From Oopsacas minuta (lineage: Eukaryota; Porifera; Hexactinellida; Lyssacinosida; Leucopsacidae): a stretch of DNA of 64,000 nucleotides. Both the position numbers and the translations under genes were made by a program. Shown here piece after piece: positions 46,522-57,162 of this stretch (the first letter of the stretch is position 1; each line of letters opens with the position of its first letter). The notes beneath the pieces are model-generated. The model worked only from the letters and a program-made list of their open reading frames with translations, had not been told where the DNA came from and made no database searches. The stretch lies in NCBI GenBank assembly GCA_024704765.1, contig JAKMXF010000352.1, positions 1 to 64,000 of the forward strand, read 5' to 3'.

Positions 46522-48924
46522 ATGAATATTTCTTGGGTTGATCCAAATCCCGAATTGTATTTCTATAAGGACACTGATTTACTTCTTCCCACGTCTCTCC
46601 TATCCCAAATTCGTGCTCAATTTAGTTGTTTATTTCTTAACAATCCTCCCAAGACTGATTCTTCGCATCCTTCAGATATTGATGTCAATTTTCTCACCCC
46701 TAAAGTATCATTTCACCTTGAGGAAACTACATTTCAGGCCTTTAATAGAACTTCCCTAAATGCAAATAATTGGAATCTATATCGAATTGTATGTACACCA
46801 GATTTTGAGTACTCTTTTCACAGGTCTTCTATCCGTCATAAAGGATCCACCTTTAGTTTATTTGGGTTTTCCTTGTTTTCACATATAGTATTACAAGATA
46901 TTCCATATTATGCTTTCGATTGTACTTCTGATGCTATTGTAACTATTGAAAAGATTCAAAATCCCCCTCATTTCTCAATGGTGGATGTCGAATTGATTCA
47001 ATCCTGTTTGATCTTGAATATAATGGGTCTACCCAATTCTGTAATATTTAATTATTTCTTTATGTTCCCGTTATTTGTGCTATCTCCTGATGCAGATCAC
47101 TCAATCTGTCAGAGCGAAAATATTTATATACTTAGTCCTCATGAAGTACTGATAGGATTGCTAAATAATCTTGAAAATATTACATCATCAAGTTCCTGTA
47201 TTTTAAATGAACTTGTTTATAACTCCAATGTACTTCCAAAAGTGTTAAGAGTTGATCATATAGATTTAATTAATTCTACAATTATCAATACATCTCTTTC
47301 ATCAAGTATCCTTCGATCAAAATGTAATTTCAGATCTACATCTCAAACAATCCTGAATGATTGTAATGGAAGCGAGATTCAAACTCAAAATCGTTATCAT
47401 TTGCCTGAATATATACACGAATTATATTCCCATAAGCCATTTCATAGTTTGAAGACATATTTCGAATCTAATAGCTTCAAAATTTATGAGTACCAACACA
47501 CAGGTTTATTTCCTGATGTTTCTATACAAATAGCTGTTATTCTTCCATTAATTTATCACATTCGTTTACATTTATCTTTATCTCATCTTAAACATTATCT
47601 ATGCCTTAAAAATGTTAATTCATTACTCCTAGAATGCTGTTTAACTCATAGTTCATTCAAACGTAATATATCGAATCTAGGGATTCATCCAGCCTTATTT
47701 GCATTGATAATATCTAAAACAGGATTCGTTAATCGGAATGGCAACTATTGTATTTCTCTGTATTTCAAAATGAACAGAAAAAGATCACACCAATTGAGGA
47801 AGTTTCTTCATTCTAATAATGAAAGATTTGAATTTCTGGGAGATGCTGTCATAGAATATCTCACTACGGTGTCGTTATTTCACCTTCTTCCTAATGAGTC
47901 AGAGGGTTCCTTATCCATTTTTCGATCATCAATTGTCCAAAATTGTCATTTATTTCTTTTAGCTGACCACCTTTTTCTCAAAGAGTTCATTTTAATGGGC
48001 TACCCTACCCAATCAATTCCCAATAGTTGTAAGTTTAACAAGTTTACTGCTGATGCGTTAGAGGCTATTTTTGGGTTAATATTTATTGAGTATTCTTTAT
48101 CTGAATGCCAGAAACTTCTGGGAAGATTATTATGGGGCAATAATGTAAAATTGAATAATGTTTGGAATAATCTTCCTGAATATCCAGTGGTTACCTGGTC
48201 AAGACGTGTTGATCATTATTACAGTAGATGCTCTAATTCTGTATTCGATAACCTCAAACAATTCCAAGAAACGATATCAATTACTTTTTCACATATACAC
48301 CTATTAGCTAAGGCATTTACTCACCCTTCTGTGCCTTTCAACGTTAATTCATGTGGCTCGAATGGTACCCTTGAGTTTTTGGGCGATTCGATTCTTCAAT
48401 TACTTATTTCTAAGTATCTCTTCATACATGTCCCACGGAGCGAGGGTGTTTTAAGCAATATACGATCTTCAGTTGTTAATAATATCAATTTAATTAAGAT
48501 TGGAAAAGAATTAAATCTTCAATCATATATAATTTTACAACCTCATGAAGATATTCATAATTATATGATTGCTGATGTATTTGAGAGTTTAATTGCTGCA
48601 ATCTATCTTGATAAAGGTATGAAATATGCTGATACATTTTGTCAGAGTATCTTTTTCAAATCTCGAGTTTCTTTTGCAGCCACCAATCCCAAATTGAAAT
48701 TGCTCATATATTCCAAAAGATTTTTTCCGACTTCTTGTCTAGTTTACGAATCATTGACGATTGAAGGTCCAACTAATAATACTACTTTATCAATTGGGAT
48801 ATATTTTGGATCTCAATTGTTAGGTATTGGAAGCGGGACCACAAGGAAAGTTGCAGAAGCTAGGGCAGCAAATGAAGCGCTGAGAAACTTGAAATACATT
48901 CGACAATCATTATGTTGTAAATAA
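46522..48924 (+). CDS. DROSHA: Drosha-type class 2 RNase III, compact and intronless in this frame
   Basis: Drosha is the nuclear RNase III that, with DGCR8/Pasha, cuts primary microRNA hairpins. This 800-codon frame has two RNase III domains. The first has NERFEFLGDAVIEYL (Glu437, Asp441) and ADALEAIFG (Asp511, Glu514). The second has GTLEFLGDSILQLL (Glu618, Asp622) and ADVFESLIAA (Asp685, Glu688). All eight metal-binding acids are present, so both cleavage centres should work. A C-terminal dsRNA-binding domain (about 716-788) ends GIGSGTTRKVAEARAANEAL. The spacing and the YESLTIEGPTN segment fit Drosha rather than Dicer; there is no helicase or PAZ. The first ~410 residues are only weakly like the Drosha central domain. 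It lacks the long Pro/Arg-Ser N-terminus of vertebrate Drosha (about 1,370 aa). The frame is open upstream to 46447, and an acceptor-like AG at 46518-46519 leaves room for an upstream exon. Confidence 0.9.
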   Translation: MNISWVDPNPELYFYKDTDLLLPTSLLSQIRAQFSCLFLNNPPKTDSSHPSDIDVNFLTPKVSFHLEETTFQAFNRTSLNANNWNLYRIVCTPDFEYSFHRSSIRHKGSTFSLFGFSLFSHIVLQDIPYYAFDCTSDAIVTIEKIQNPPHFSMVDVELIQSCLILNIMGLPNSVIFNYFFMFPLFVLSPDADHSICQSENIYILSPHEVLIGLLNNLENITSSSSCILNELVYNSNVLPKVLRVDHIDLINSTIINTSLSSSILRSKCNFRSTSQTILNDCNGSEIQTQNRYHLPEYIHELYSHKPFHSLKTYFESNSFKIYEYQHTGLFPDVSIQIAVILPLIYHIRLHLSLSHLKHYLCLKNVNSLLLECCLTHSSFKRNISNLGIHPALFALIISKTGFVNRNGNYCISLYFKMNRKRSHQLRKFLHSNNERFEFLGDAVIEYLTTVSLFHLLPNESEGSLSIFRSSIVQNCHLFLLADHLFLKEFILMGYPTQSIPNSCKFNKFTADALEAIFGLIFIEYSLSECQKLLGRLLWGNNVKLNNVWNNLPEYPVVTWSRRVDHYYSRCSNSVFDNLKQFQETISITFSHIHLLAKAFTHPSVPFNVNSCGSNGTLEFLGDSILQLLISKYLFIHVPRSEGVLSNIRSSVVNNINLIKIGKELNLQSYIILQPHEDIHNYMIADVFESLIAAIYLDKGMKYADTFCQSIFFKSRVSFAATNPKLKLLIYSKRFFPTSCLVYESLTIEGPTNNTTLSIGIYFGSQLLGIGSGTTRKVAEARAANEALRNLKYIRQSLCCK

Positions 48925-49042
48925 ATATTTTTCATGATCCTAATCGAAATTTGTATAGGGTCCATCTAAGCGAGTCTCAAAAATTTCATCTCGTCGGTTA
49001 TGAAATGATGTTGGATTATACCCTATGAATGCCTAGATTATA

Positions 49043-49509
49043 CAGTGGAAGCCGTTTAATCGGGACAGCACAGGAGTCAAGGTCTTGTCCCGATTATCCT
49101 ATTATGATTTATTTAGGTATTCAAAACTAGTTTCCATGGTCTCAGATCATAACCAGACATATCTTATTACACTAATACTAAATCTTGATTATATAGGGAG
49201 TTAGCAAAGTCAATAATCTTAGTTTTTAAATTGCAATTGTATCGGTGTTGTATTGTTATGGTTTTAGAATATTAAAATTCCTAGTTTAAAAATAAACCAT
49301 ATTACAATGATTCTGAATAAATATACAAAGGTTTAATTGAGTTGAAATCCCAATTAAGCGAATATAATGTTCATATTTGGGTTAATTGAGATTAAAATCC
49401 CGATAAGCCGAATCGATGTCCCAATTATCCGGTGATTTTTCTATGTAAAAATCTGTTCTCAAATCGTTGTCCCGTTTAAGCGGATATCCCGATTAAGCGG
49501 CTTCCACTG
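49043..49509. mobile_element. 467-bp pogo/Tigger-like element, internally deleted copy
   Basis: The termini are CAGTGGAAGCCGTTTAATCG and the inverse TTAAGCGGCTTCCACTG. TA flanks at 49041-49042 and 49510-49511. It is collinear with both ends of the 740-bp copies but lacks part of the middle. It lies 118 bp after the Drosha stop codon. Confidence 0.9.
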
Positions 49510-49511
49510 TA

Positions 49512-50017
49512 CCTTGATACTTTATAGGTAAGAGCTGAATTTATTGTTAAATAATAGACTTCCAAATATTTATTCGAGTTAGTCGACAATCTATACTTCC
49601 CATTCACTATCATATCCTCTTTTAATATTGTATTTTTCGGATATATAACTTATTTGTTCTTCTTTTCTACTTCGTAGATACCTATTCACTAGCTAATAAT
49701 GAGTAGGCATAATACGTCACCTTTGTGAAAAAAGCTCAAATCACATTCCTTACCGACATAATTTTCATTAATGGGCCGTTTAAATTTAAAGGTTACTTAC
49801 TCTAACAACGTGCCCAATAAATAATCTGTATGCAAATTTTTGTATCAATCATTTGTGAGTGTCGGAATTAATTTTTACGTCCCTGTTTCCTACTAATTTG
49901 CAGGTGGAAGCTATCAATTTTCAGCCACAATACCGCTAAATTAAGAATAGCTAAATGATAAATATGACATCTATCCTTATTGGCTTTATTCATCGAATAT
50001 AGAATTACAATCTATTC
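49512..50017. other. AT-rich spacer, nothing recognised
   Basis: No termini, tandem repeats or coding motifs. Confidence 0.5.
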
Positions 50018-50019
50018 TA

Positions 50020-50344
50020 AGTTATATAATTCGCGTATAACGTATACTACTTATTAAACGTATACACATTATACGTTATTTATTTGAAGTTATCATACAT
50101 CTAGGTTAACCCCAAAATATGAGATTTTGACATAATTAGACTTGTATAAGTCACATTATTGTCAAGTATTTTAATTTGTTCCTATGCAAAGATTTCTCAC
50201 TGACAATTCGAGGACTACCCTTTCGATGCAAAATATTTATTGCAGAAATTAACCAAATAGAAGTTACGTCACAAAAATTGTAGATTGCACGTTTTATACG
50301 TATTATACGCAATACGTCTCCATTGAAAGACGTATTAAACAACT
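50020..50344. mobile_element. TA-flanked MITE, copy A (325 bp)
   Basis: The left end is AGTTATATAATTCGCGTATA; the right end, read inward, is AGTTGTTTAATACGTC. TA lies outside both ends (50018-50019, 50345-50346). It is collinear with 51560-51851, including ATATGAGATTTTGACAT, GACTTGTATAAGT, ACAATTCGAGGACTAC and GTCTCCATTGAAAGAC. It is a Tc1/mariner-type non-autonomous element. Confidence 0.85.
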
Positions 50345-50346
50345 TA

Positions 50347-51557
50347 GAATCTAGTAAAGAGAAATTGGTTAGAGTAAGCTCTTAGTCCCATTACTAGCCA
50401 ACATAATCTAATTTCAGATTTATTGGAATAACTATATTGTATAGATTGTATTTGATAGAGGATACAGACTTTTTATGATTGTCTTTTCGTGACAGATCCT
50501 TTCGTAAAAAGACTTCATGATATGGCCCTTTCATGACTGGATATTTCATGACAGATAGTAAATTGTGTGTACCACACATTTACCTATTGAATCCATCATC
50601 TCTTGGAAGACAGAAATTAATTATTTTAATCTCAATATCTGTTGATGAATGTTAATTTATTATATAATGTAAATGTATAATTCCAATTTTTGTAAGCTCT
50701 ATCATTAAGGATTCAGATAATAGATATTTGTACAATATTGATGTATAAAATATTTTCACATAAGATTTTGTCATTAGTTACAATTCAGTGATTAATGTTA
50801 ATGTAAAAATGTTATCTTACAGTTACCTTTATCAAAATTCCATTTAGTATTACAATTATTAAATGACTGATAATATCTATGGTCCGAAGCTAATCGTCGA
50901 TGTATCAAATTGACCACATGCATAAATTTGTAGTTTCAAATTTTTAAGGCTTGCAAGATAAATATTACCAATGTGGTTCAATAATATAAATCTGTGATGG
51001 ATACATTTCTATGAAGCTGATTATCCATCCATCGCTACAAAGGACCAATACTATTTATGGTTATATTCTAAATAGTGGATTGTTTCACCATCCCTAGAGA
51101 TAACGTATACTACTCCGTGGGAAATTTTAATAGTGCGGTTAATCCCACCATCCCTATCAATGTCTATTTTGTTTGTGTATATCTGAGATGAAGCAGTCAG
51201 GAATGGACCGGACCGGATCGATCGGTTTCATGTCGGTCTGGTCCATTTTTACTCGGGTGCGTTTTGCACGATCCGAATTCACGAGCTAACGGTCCGGTCA
51301 AATAAATTGCCGGACCGCTGCACCACTGGTGTCAGTATTTTTTTCCAAATTTTGAGTAACCTAATGTTTGAACTTGATTAGAGGTTGTTCCCCCCTCCCT
51401 ATGGTAACAAAATTATTACTGTATAGCTTTATCAAGAATTTTGCCAAATGGAAAAATTGATGGAGTAACTACTCTAGTAGGCATGGCAGAATGATCATTT
51501 GCTGGAAATTTTTCGCTGATTTCTCGGTCAACAAAGATAATAGAAACGTTGTAATAC
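50347..51557. other. AT-rich spacer with one possible small hAT-like element
   Basis: 51191-51327 has CCGGACCGG-rich ends (AGGAATGGACCGGACCGG; ATTGCCGGACCGCTGCACCA) suggestive of hAT subterminal repeats, but no target duplication. The rest shows nothing. Confidence 0.4.
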
Positions 51558-51559
51558 TA

Positions 51560-51851
51560 AGTTGTATAATACGTGTATAATTTGTAATACGTTATACGTC
51601 TAGGTTAACAACGAAAAAAATATGAGATTTTGACATTGTTAGACTTGTATAAGTTACTTTATTATCAAGTATTACATAATTTGGTCAACTATCCTGGGAT
51701 TACTCATGCACAATTCGAGGACTACTGTTTTGATGTTAATTATTTATCGCAGAAATCAGCCTAATAGGTGTTACGTCACCAAATTTGTAGATTGAATGTA
51801 TAATACGTATTATACGTAATAAGTCTCCATTGAAAGACTTATTACACAACT
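51560..51851. mobile_element. TA-flanked MITE, copy B (292 bp)
   Basis: The left end is AGTTGTATAATACGTGTATA; the right end, read inward, is AGTTGTGTAATAAGTC. TA lies outside both ends (51558-51559, 51852-51853). Direct-orientation relative of copy A, with several small indels. Confidence 0.85.
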
Positions 51852-52379
51852 TAAATATAATATATGCATAATCAAAATATTTGCTCTTACAATAATAAGT
51901 GAGAATAAATAGGAAATACTAGAGACAATGTATTCATATTACTTACTACGTATATTACGTATAAACAACGGAGGCAAAACTGAAAATGCACGAGAAGATT
52001 CAACACTGAAATACAAATATCTGAATTATCGAGTCCAGCATTTTAATCCAATGTCCTGAGGGCTTTGGAAGCAGTTACTGTAACCATGTGCTGAAACCAG
52101 GATTAACTTGGAGGGATTTTCGAAATATATACCATGTTTCCTTGAATAATAATAGGGTTATTAAATATTTTCAAGCCTCCTTTATAGGGAAGTTACGAAA
52201 TTTATATATATATGTGAATTTTTGTACAATTATACATGTTGCCATATACTGAGTGACCAATAAATACTGTTACTACTTTATACATCGAACAGATCATATC
52301 CTACCATTAGATTTATAGTTCTATAACGAACGTTACTATACGACTATCGAGTTACAAACGAACTTGGTTATTACTGTAT

Positions 52380-54170
52380 AGTATTTTTCAATCACTTGCA
52401 CGAAATACGATCTAGGAGATCAGCGGTTATTGAGCTCCACAAAAACGGACATTCAAATTCTGAAATTGTCAAATCGTTGAAGACGAATAAGATGTTTGTG
52501 TCTAGAACTATATTTCGGTTCCTTGATACGGTGGAAGCCGCTTAATCGGGACAGCTCGGTAGTCAATGTTTTGTCCCGATTACCTGATTATGATTATTTA
52601 AGTATTCAACTAGTTTTCATTGTCACATGACCAGATATATCTTATTTCTATACTACTAATCCTGGTTTATCTAGGTCTAGTAGAGATTTGGTTGTAGTAT
52701 GGGTATAGTTCCGCTTCAAGAGATCATAGAATGCGTTACGATATATACTTGGAAAGTAAGAAAATAAATTTAAAAAATAAAGCATGTGCTTATTACTGCA
52801 ACCCATGCAAAACGTTTGGATATCCAACAGTCTGGTCATTATTGAGTGAATTATATACGGTGGAATAGCCAATGGAACATGAGGCGAGTGAGCAATGTTA
52901 ATAATCTTAGTTTAGTAAATGGTAATCGCATCGGTGTTGTATTGTTATAGTTGTAGAGAATATTCAAATTCTTAGTTTTAAAACAAACCATTTTACAATT
53001 ATTCTGAATCAATATACAATCGTTAAATTGGGATAGAAATCCCAATTAAAGCGAATATAATTAATATCCGGTTAATCGGGATAAGAAATCCTGAATAACA
53101 GATTATGAACTTTCAAATATTTGGGTAATCGGGATAAAAAATCCCGATTAACCGATTCAATGTCCCAATTATCCGACGATTTTTCTATGTAAAAATCTGT
53201 TCCCAAATAATTGTCCCGTTTAAGCGGATATCCCGATTATCCGAGTCCCGATTAAGCGGCTTCCACTGTACTGGAAGCATCCAAGATCGCTCAAGAAAAG
53301 GTCGCAAACTCACAGTTAGGACTTCAACCCTGAGATAGAACGTGAAACTCCGAATATCACAAAATCCTGTGAGAAGCATAAGAGAACTAGCTAAAGAAAT
53401 GAATGTTGCGCGTGAGTCAATGAGATTAATGGTGAGAAACGAGCTAGCGATGAGTTCTTATAAGTTTCAGAAGAAACAATTGTTGTCAGTCAAAAATATA
53501 AAGAAAAGACTATATAGATGTCAATCATTGCTTGGGAGGTTCACTGGTGGGTTGCAGAATCAAATTTTGTTTTCTGATGAAAAGCACTTTGTAGTTGAAC
53601 AGCAAATAAATAAGCAAAATGACAGAATATTGGCTACAAAAAAAGCGTCTTTACCTCCATCTTCATTTCGTTTCTCTCGGACACAAAAACCAGCCTCTGT
53701 GATGGTTTGGGCGGGGGGTGACCTCAGATGGACGGACGCCTCTAGTATTTATCCCCCAAGGTGTTAATATCAAGCAATCCATTTACCGCGAGTCTATTCT
53801 CGAATCAGTTTTAAAGCCCTGGGTCCTAAAACATTTCGGAAGTCGGCCATGGACCTTTCAGCATGACTCAGCACCAGCTTACAAAGCCAGGACTACCCAA
53901 AAACGGTGGAGGGAGAATTGTCCTGCATATATTTCTTCGGAGGAATGGCCATCCTGCTCGCCAGATTAGAATCCTCTCGATTATTCTATGTGCTCCATTT
54001 TGGAGTCCAAAGCATGCTCGGAACCTCACAAAAGTTTAGAGAATCTTCGAGGGGCTTTAACACGTGAGTGGGATAGAATTCCAGAAGAACAGGTGCGACC
54101 AAGCGTAGAGTCCTTTGTTGGACGTCTGAAGAGCTGTGTAAAAGCCAAAGGTGACATATTCAAACAATAA
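52380..54170 (+). pseudogene. DD37D transposase split by a TA insertion
   Basis: The N-terminus before the insert reads SAVIELHKNGHSNSEIVKSL and MFVSRTIFRFLDT. After the insert it resumes GSIQDRSRKGRKLTVRTSTL, an exact in-frame junction when one TA copy is dropped. Next come NVARESMRLMVRNELAMSSY, ILFSDEKHFVVEQQ (first Asp), SVMVWAG, WTFQHDSAPAYKAR (second Asp, about 53858) and EEWPSCSPD*NPLDYS (third Asp 37 residues on, with a TAG between Asp and Asn at 53968-53970). The C-terminus is ESFVGRLKSCVKAKGDIFKQ. A frame change lies at the G-run near 53715. It is inactive. Confidence 0.9.
52529..53268. mobile_element. 740-bp pogo/Tigger-like element nested in the DD37D transposase gene
   Basis: The termini are CGGTGGAAGCCGCTTAATCG and the inverse ATTAAGCGGCTTCCACTG. 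TA flanks at 52527-52528 and 53269-53270. It is the reverse-orientation full-length relative of 7246-7984 and shares its spurious 64-codon frame (52851-53045, -). Confidence 0.93.
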
Positions 54171-54296
54171 TTAAAACACATGATACTTGTAATTATTGTA
54201 TATATAACTACATAGAGTGATTTAGAGCAAATTAGGATCATAGTTTTACTGATACAACTAAAAACGCGAGTAACAGTATTTATTGGTTACCCTGTA

Positions 54297-54838
54297 CTAT
54301 GTGTTTATAGCAAGCTAATAGTATAGGGATAGGGGGGCCTACTATTAAGGAAATAAGGTAATCAATTCAGCACCACCTTTGATCAATATAATAAAAGGAT
54401 TGAAAAAATTCAGAATTAAAGTAGAAAACAAGAGAAAATAACAACAACACATTTATCAGGAACATTTGTCACAGGTGAAAGAGACAGCGAAGACTGATGT
54501 ATAATCTATATCAGCAGTAGCAATGTACCCAATCATTACAGATGTCGCAGCCTACCCATTCCCGATAGTTTTTCTTTCCAATCCTTCTATTCGCTATAGG
54601 TACCTGTTCTCTATGGTGGCATATGCTGCACATGATATTATGCTCACCAGAACTTATGGATGAATTAGAAGAAGAGTGTGTGAGGGCGAAGAGACGCTAT
54701 ACTCTCGAGCTCTCCTCTTCACAGCACCACATACTCTTCCTGTTAGTCCGACACATCCTCGCCCTCCGCGCTTCTTCTTCTCTGGGACGTTCCCACATCC
54801 AATCTGTCCCTCATTGTAGGTTCTTCACCCCTTTGCCT
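54297..54838. other. Spacer, becoming GC-richer to the right
   Basis: From about 54590 the composition rises and may already belong to the 3' part of the Mutator-like relic. The 81-codon forward frame (54623-54868) is antisense to it and unrecognised. Confidence 0.35.
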
Positions 54839-55870
54839 TCAAAAGGGCGTTCTTCCTCTGTTGCTTGAATCACCTCGCTCTTCTTTCTCATGGAAATTTG
54901 ACTTTTCTGGTAACAGCGGGAATAATCTGATCAAAAGTATTGAATTGTGAGCCCACCAAGATTGAGATAGGCAAGGGTCATTCAGGATTCCGAAAGTGAG
55001 AGTTCGCCCGTCATTGAACGCTAAGACAGCTAATAGCAGTGCTAATCCCAAATTAATGAGGTGATATGTATTTGCTTTTGGGACACAGACTATACATAGT
55101 ATTGTACAAGGATTCATTAGCATTCTGAGTCAGTCCTAATGTTAGATGACTCGGAACACTTTTGTCGCATAAGTATTGAATAATTCTTTCACCCTTTCGA
55201 TATCAATGGTGTGAAGGTTGTTAGAGCAGTAGATGCTCATGAGCTTGATGGAGCTCTCCATGACACCATGATTTATCTCTATTAGGACAGCCGGAATGAT
55301 CTTCGGCCACATATTAACTAATATATGTAGACTTGAACACAGTTTGGTTGATGTCTAACACAATTTCAGTTGATAACTGTAGACTAATTTGCAGAGATAT
55401 AGTCAGCCTTCCATTCAGATAGTGTGTGTCGTATAAACGTATGATTGCTGTATTGAATTTTTCTTCTTCAGGGCTTTCTTCAGACTGATAACCACATGGT
55501 TTCACACTCTTCTTTTCGTATCTTCACTAGAGGGTATGGATCTTGTTCTATCAGCTGCTGGAAGCTCTTTTAATCTCAATCACAAACAACACCGAGTTAA
55601 CCAACGATCTTTCACTAAGGAGCGTCCCCAAATCCTCTTGACTGCTCTGTCTCAATACTTTGAGAAGATCCTCTGTTAGAGTTGGGCTTCTGACATTCCA
55701 GCCACTTCTTGCACTCGGCCGCTCTAACTATTTGATTCTCCTCTGTCCAGATTGAGCACTTCTCAAGGAGTTGACTCATAATCTCATAATCCAGTACCTT
55801 CTTGAAGTTAGTAGATATACCCAGTACCAATACCTTTGTTCGAATAGAAACCTCTGGTCTTCAACGAGCT
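54839..55870 (-). pseudogene. Mutator-like transposase relic (PF20700 type)
   Basis: Reading the reverse strand: KVLDYEIMSQLLEKCSIWTE, then ECKKWLECQK and NSNRGSSQSIE (55810-55640). This is the VLDYEVxSxxCxxC...Wxxx...GSSxxME segment of the Mutator-like transposase domain found in many invertebrates. Downstream pieces are LYDTHYLNGRL (55440), DKSWCHGEL (about 55260), GLTQNANESL (about 55130), CPKSKY (about 55095) and LGLALLLAVLAFNDGRTL (55056-55003), all in the family's order. Many stops and frame changes make it non-functional. No termini were identified. Confidence 0.75.
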
Positions 55871-55968
55871 ATGGAAGCTGATAGTAACGTTGATGGCGTT
55901 TGGTTCAGTAGATAGCTTAGTCTACTCGTCGGTGTAGTTATTGGGCTGCATCATATATAGTGATAACA

Positions 55969-56210
55969 ATCTCTAGACGGATTAGATACGGAGATGATAT
56001 GTTTTGATGTGGTGGAGGCATATCAAGTATTGTTAAGATTATGTATAGATTCGCCACGACATACCAGTTGACTTTACAGCCGCTACATATCTCATAGGAA
56101 GTTCAATCATGCCGCCGGGTGTAAAAGGCAAGTTGACACAGGTATGGTGGCTTGGTAAGTCGAGAGGGTGAGGAAGGGAAGGTAGCATTCCTTTATGACA
56201 TCTATCGCGA
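55969..56210. repeat. Dispersed segment, copy 2 (uninterrupted)
   Basis: Relative of 41027-41735 without the MITE. On the forward strand MPPGVKGKLTQ is directly followed by GTATGG, a donor-like site also conserved in copy 1. It lies beside the Mutator-like relic and may be part of it. Confidence 0.65.
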
Positions 56211-57060
56211 TTCCTTGATAAATTGAAGAGCAGCGGGGGCTACTAGAGGTGAAAATAGCATTATACATTACCGGGAGCCTAAATGTGGATTTTATCTGAT
56301 TGGGAGGACTCATTAGGGAACTTGATTTCGGGATATTTATAGAGACCCGATCGGGTTTTGTGAACAATGGCATACCATTTTTCATTATGGGATTTGGAAT
56401 GTTTCTTAATTGATAATTATCTCTTTTTTAGGATTTATGCAATCCATCATTTACTTAATGTTTTATCAATTTTGTACTATATGTTATCTAGAATAAATTT
56501 GCATTCTGTATTTCATCGATATTTCAATTTGAGTGGCTTCATAGTACTGAATGATATATATTCTCCGAATTTGCTAGCAAATTATTTGTTGGTAGAATAC
56601 TCACATCGTATCTTTATTATATACTGTGAAATCTTTAGAACTTTTCACTGTAGAGGTTTTTATCTTAACTTCGCCTTTTTGATGTTATAAGGATTTTAGG
56701 ATTTTAGGTGTATAATCAAGCCCTTAAAAATAAAGATTTTCAATTATTTTGCTTGGCTCTCCAAAGTTTCCTTTAGAATTATTTAGAATTTGGTCAATTC
56801 ATTTATTGCTTAGAGTAATAGTTAACATTATTTCTTTAGTCTAATCTCCAACGGCTTCTACCTTTTCATGTATATTGGAATAGGATCAACAATAATGAAT
56901 TCCTATAATATAGTTTATAATGTGTATTGTTTACTCATTTTAGTATATTATCCATGGTACAACATGTTTGCATTTCTGTGGAGAATGTTTCGGTTTTCAT
57001 TTAATGAGATATTTATTTTATTACCGTGAGCCTACTGAGCCTTGTTCCTATGGTACTGTC
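56211..57060. other. AT-rich spacer, nothing recognised
   Basis: The forward frame 56367-56690 (107 codons) is strongly hydrophobic, Leu/Phe/Tyr-rich and stop-poor. I take it as a product of AT-rich composition. No termini were seen. Confidence 0.4.
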
Positions 57061-57162
57061 CAGGGGCGTAGACTCGGAATTTGGTTTCGTAGGGCCTCGG
57101 AGCCATGATGACAGGCAGTGGCGTCGTGCTTGGAAATTGTCTGGGGGGGCCAGAGTTAATGG

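Larger units (their letters stand above)
52249..54294 (+). mobile_element. Second DD37D mariner, interrupted by a pogo-like element
   Basis: The left end CTGAGTGACCAATAAATACT and the right end, read inward, CAGGGTAACCAATAAATACT agree at 17 of 20 positions. TA flanks at 52247-52248 and 54295-54296. Without the 740-bp insert and one TA it measures about 1.3 kb, the normal length. The terminal sequence differs from the DD37D element at 1096, so this is a separate family. Confidence 0.9.

Noticed and set aside
46522-48924. Dicer as the identity of the tandem RNase III protein
   Set aside because: There is no helicase or PAZ domain, and the spacing of the two RNase III domains and the C-terminal dsRNA-binding segment fit Drosha.
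56367-56690. Membrane protein from a 107-codon hydrophobic frame
   Set aside because: Composition is what AT-rich DNA gives by chance; there is no start context, no homologue recognised, and it is flanked by similar non-coding sequence.
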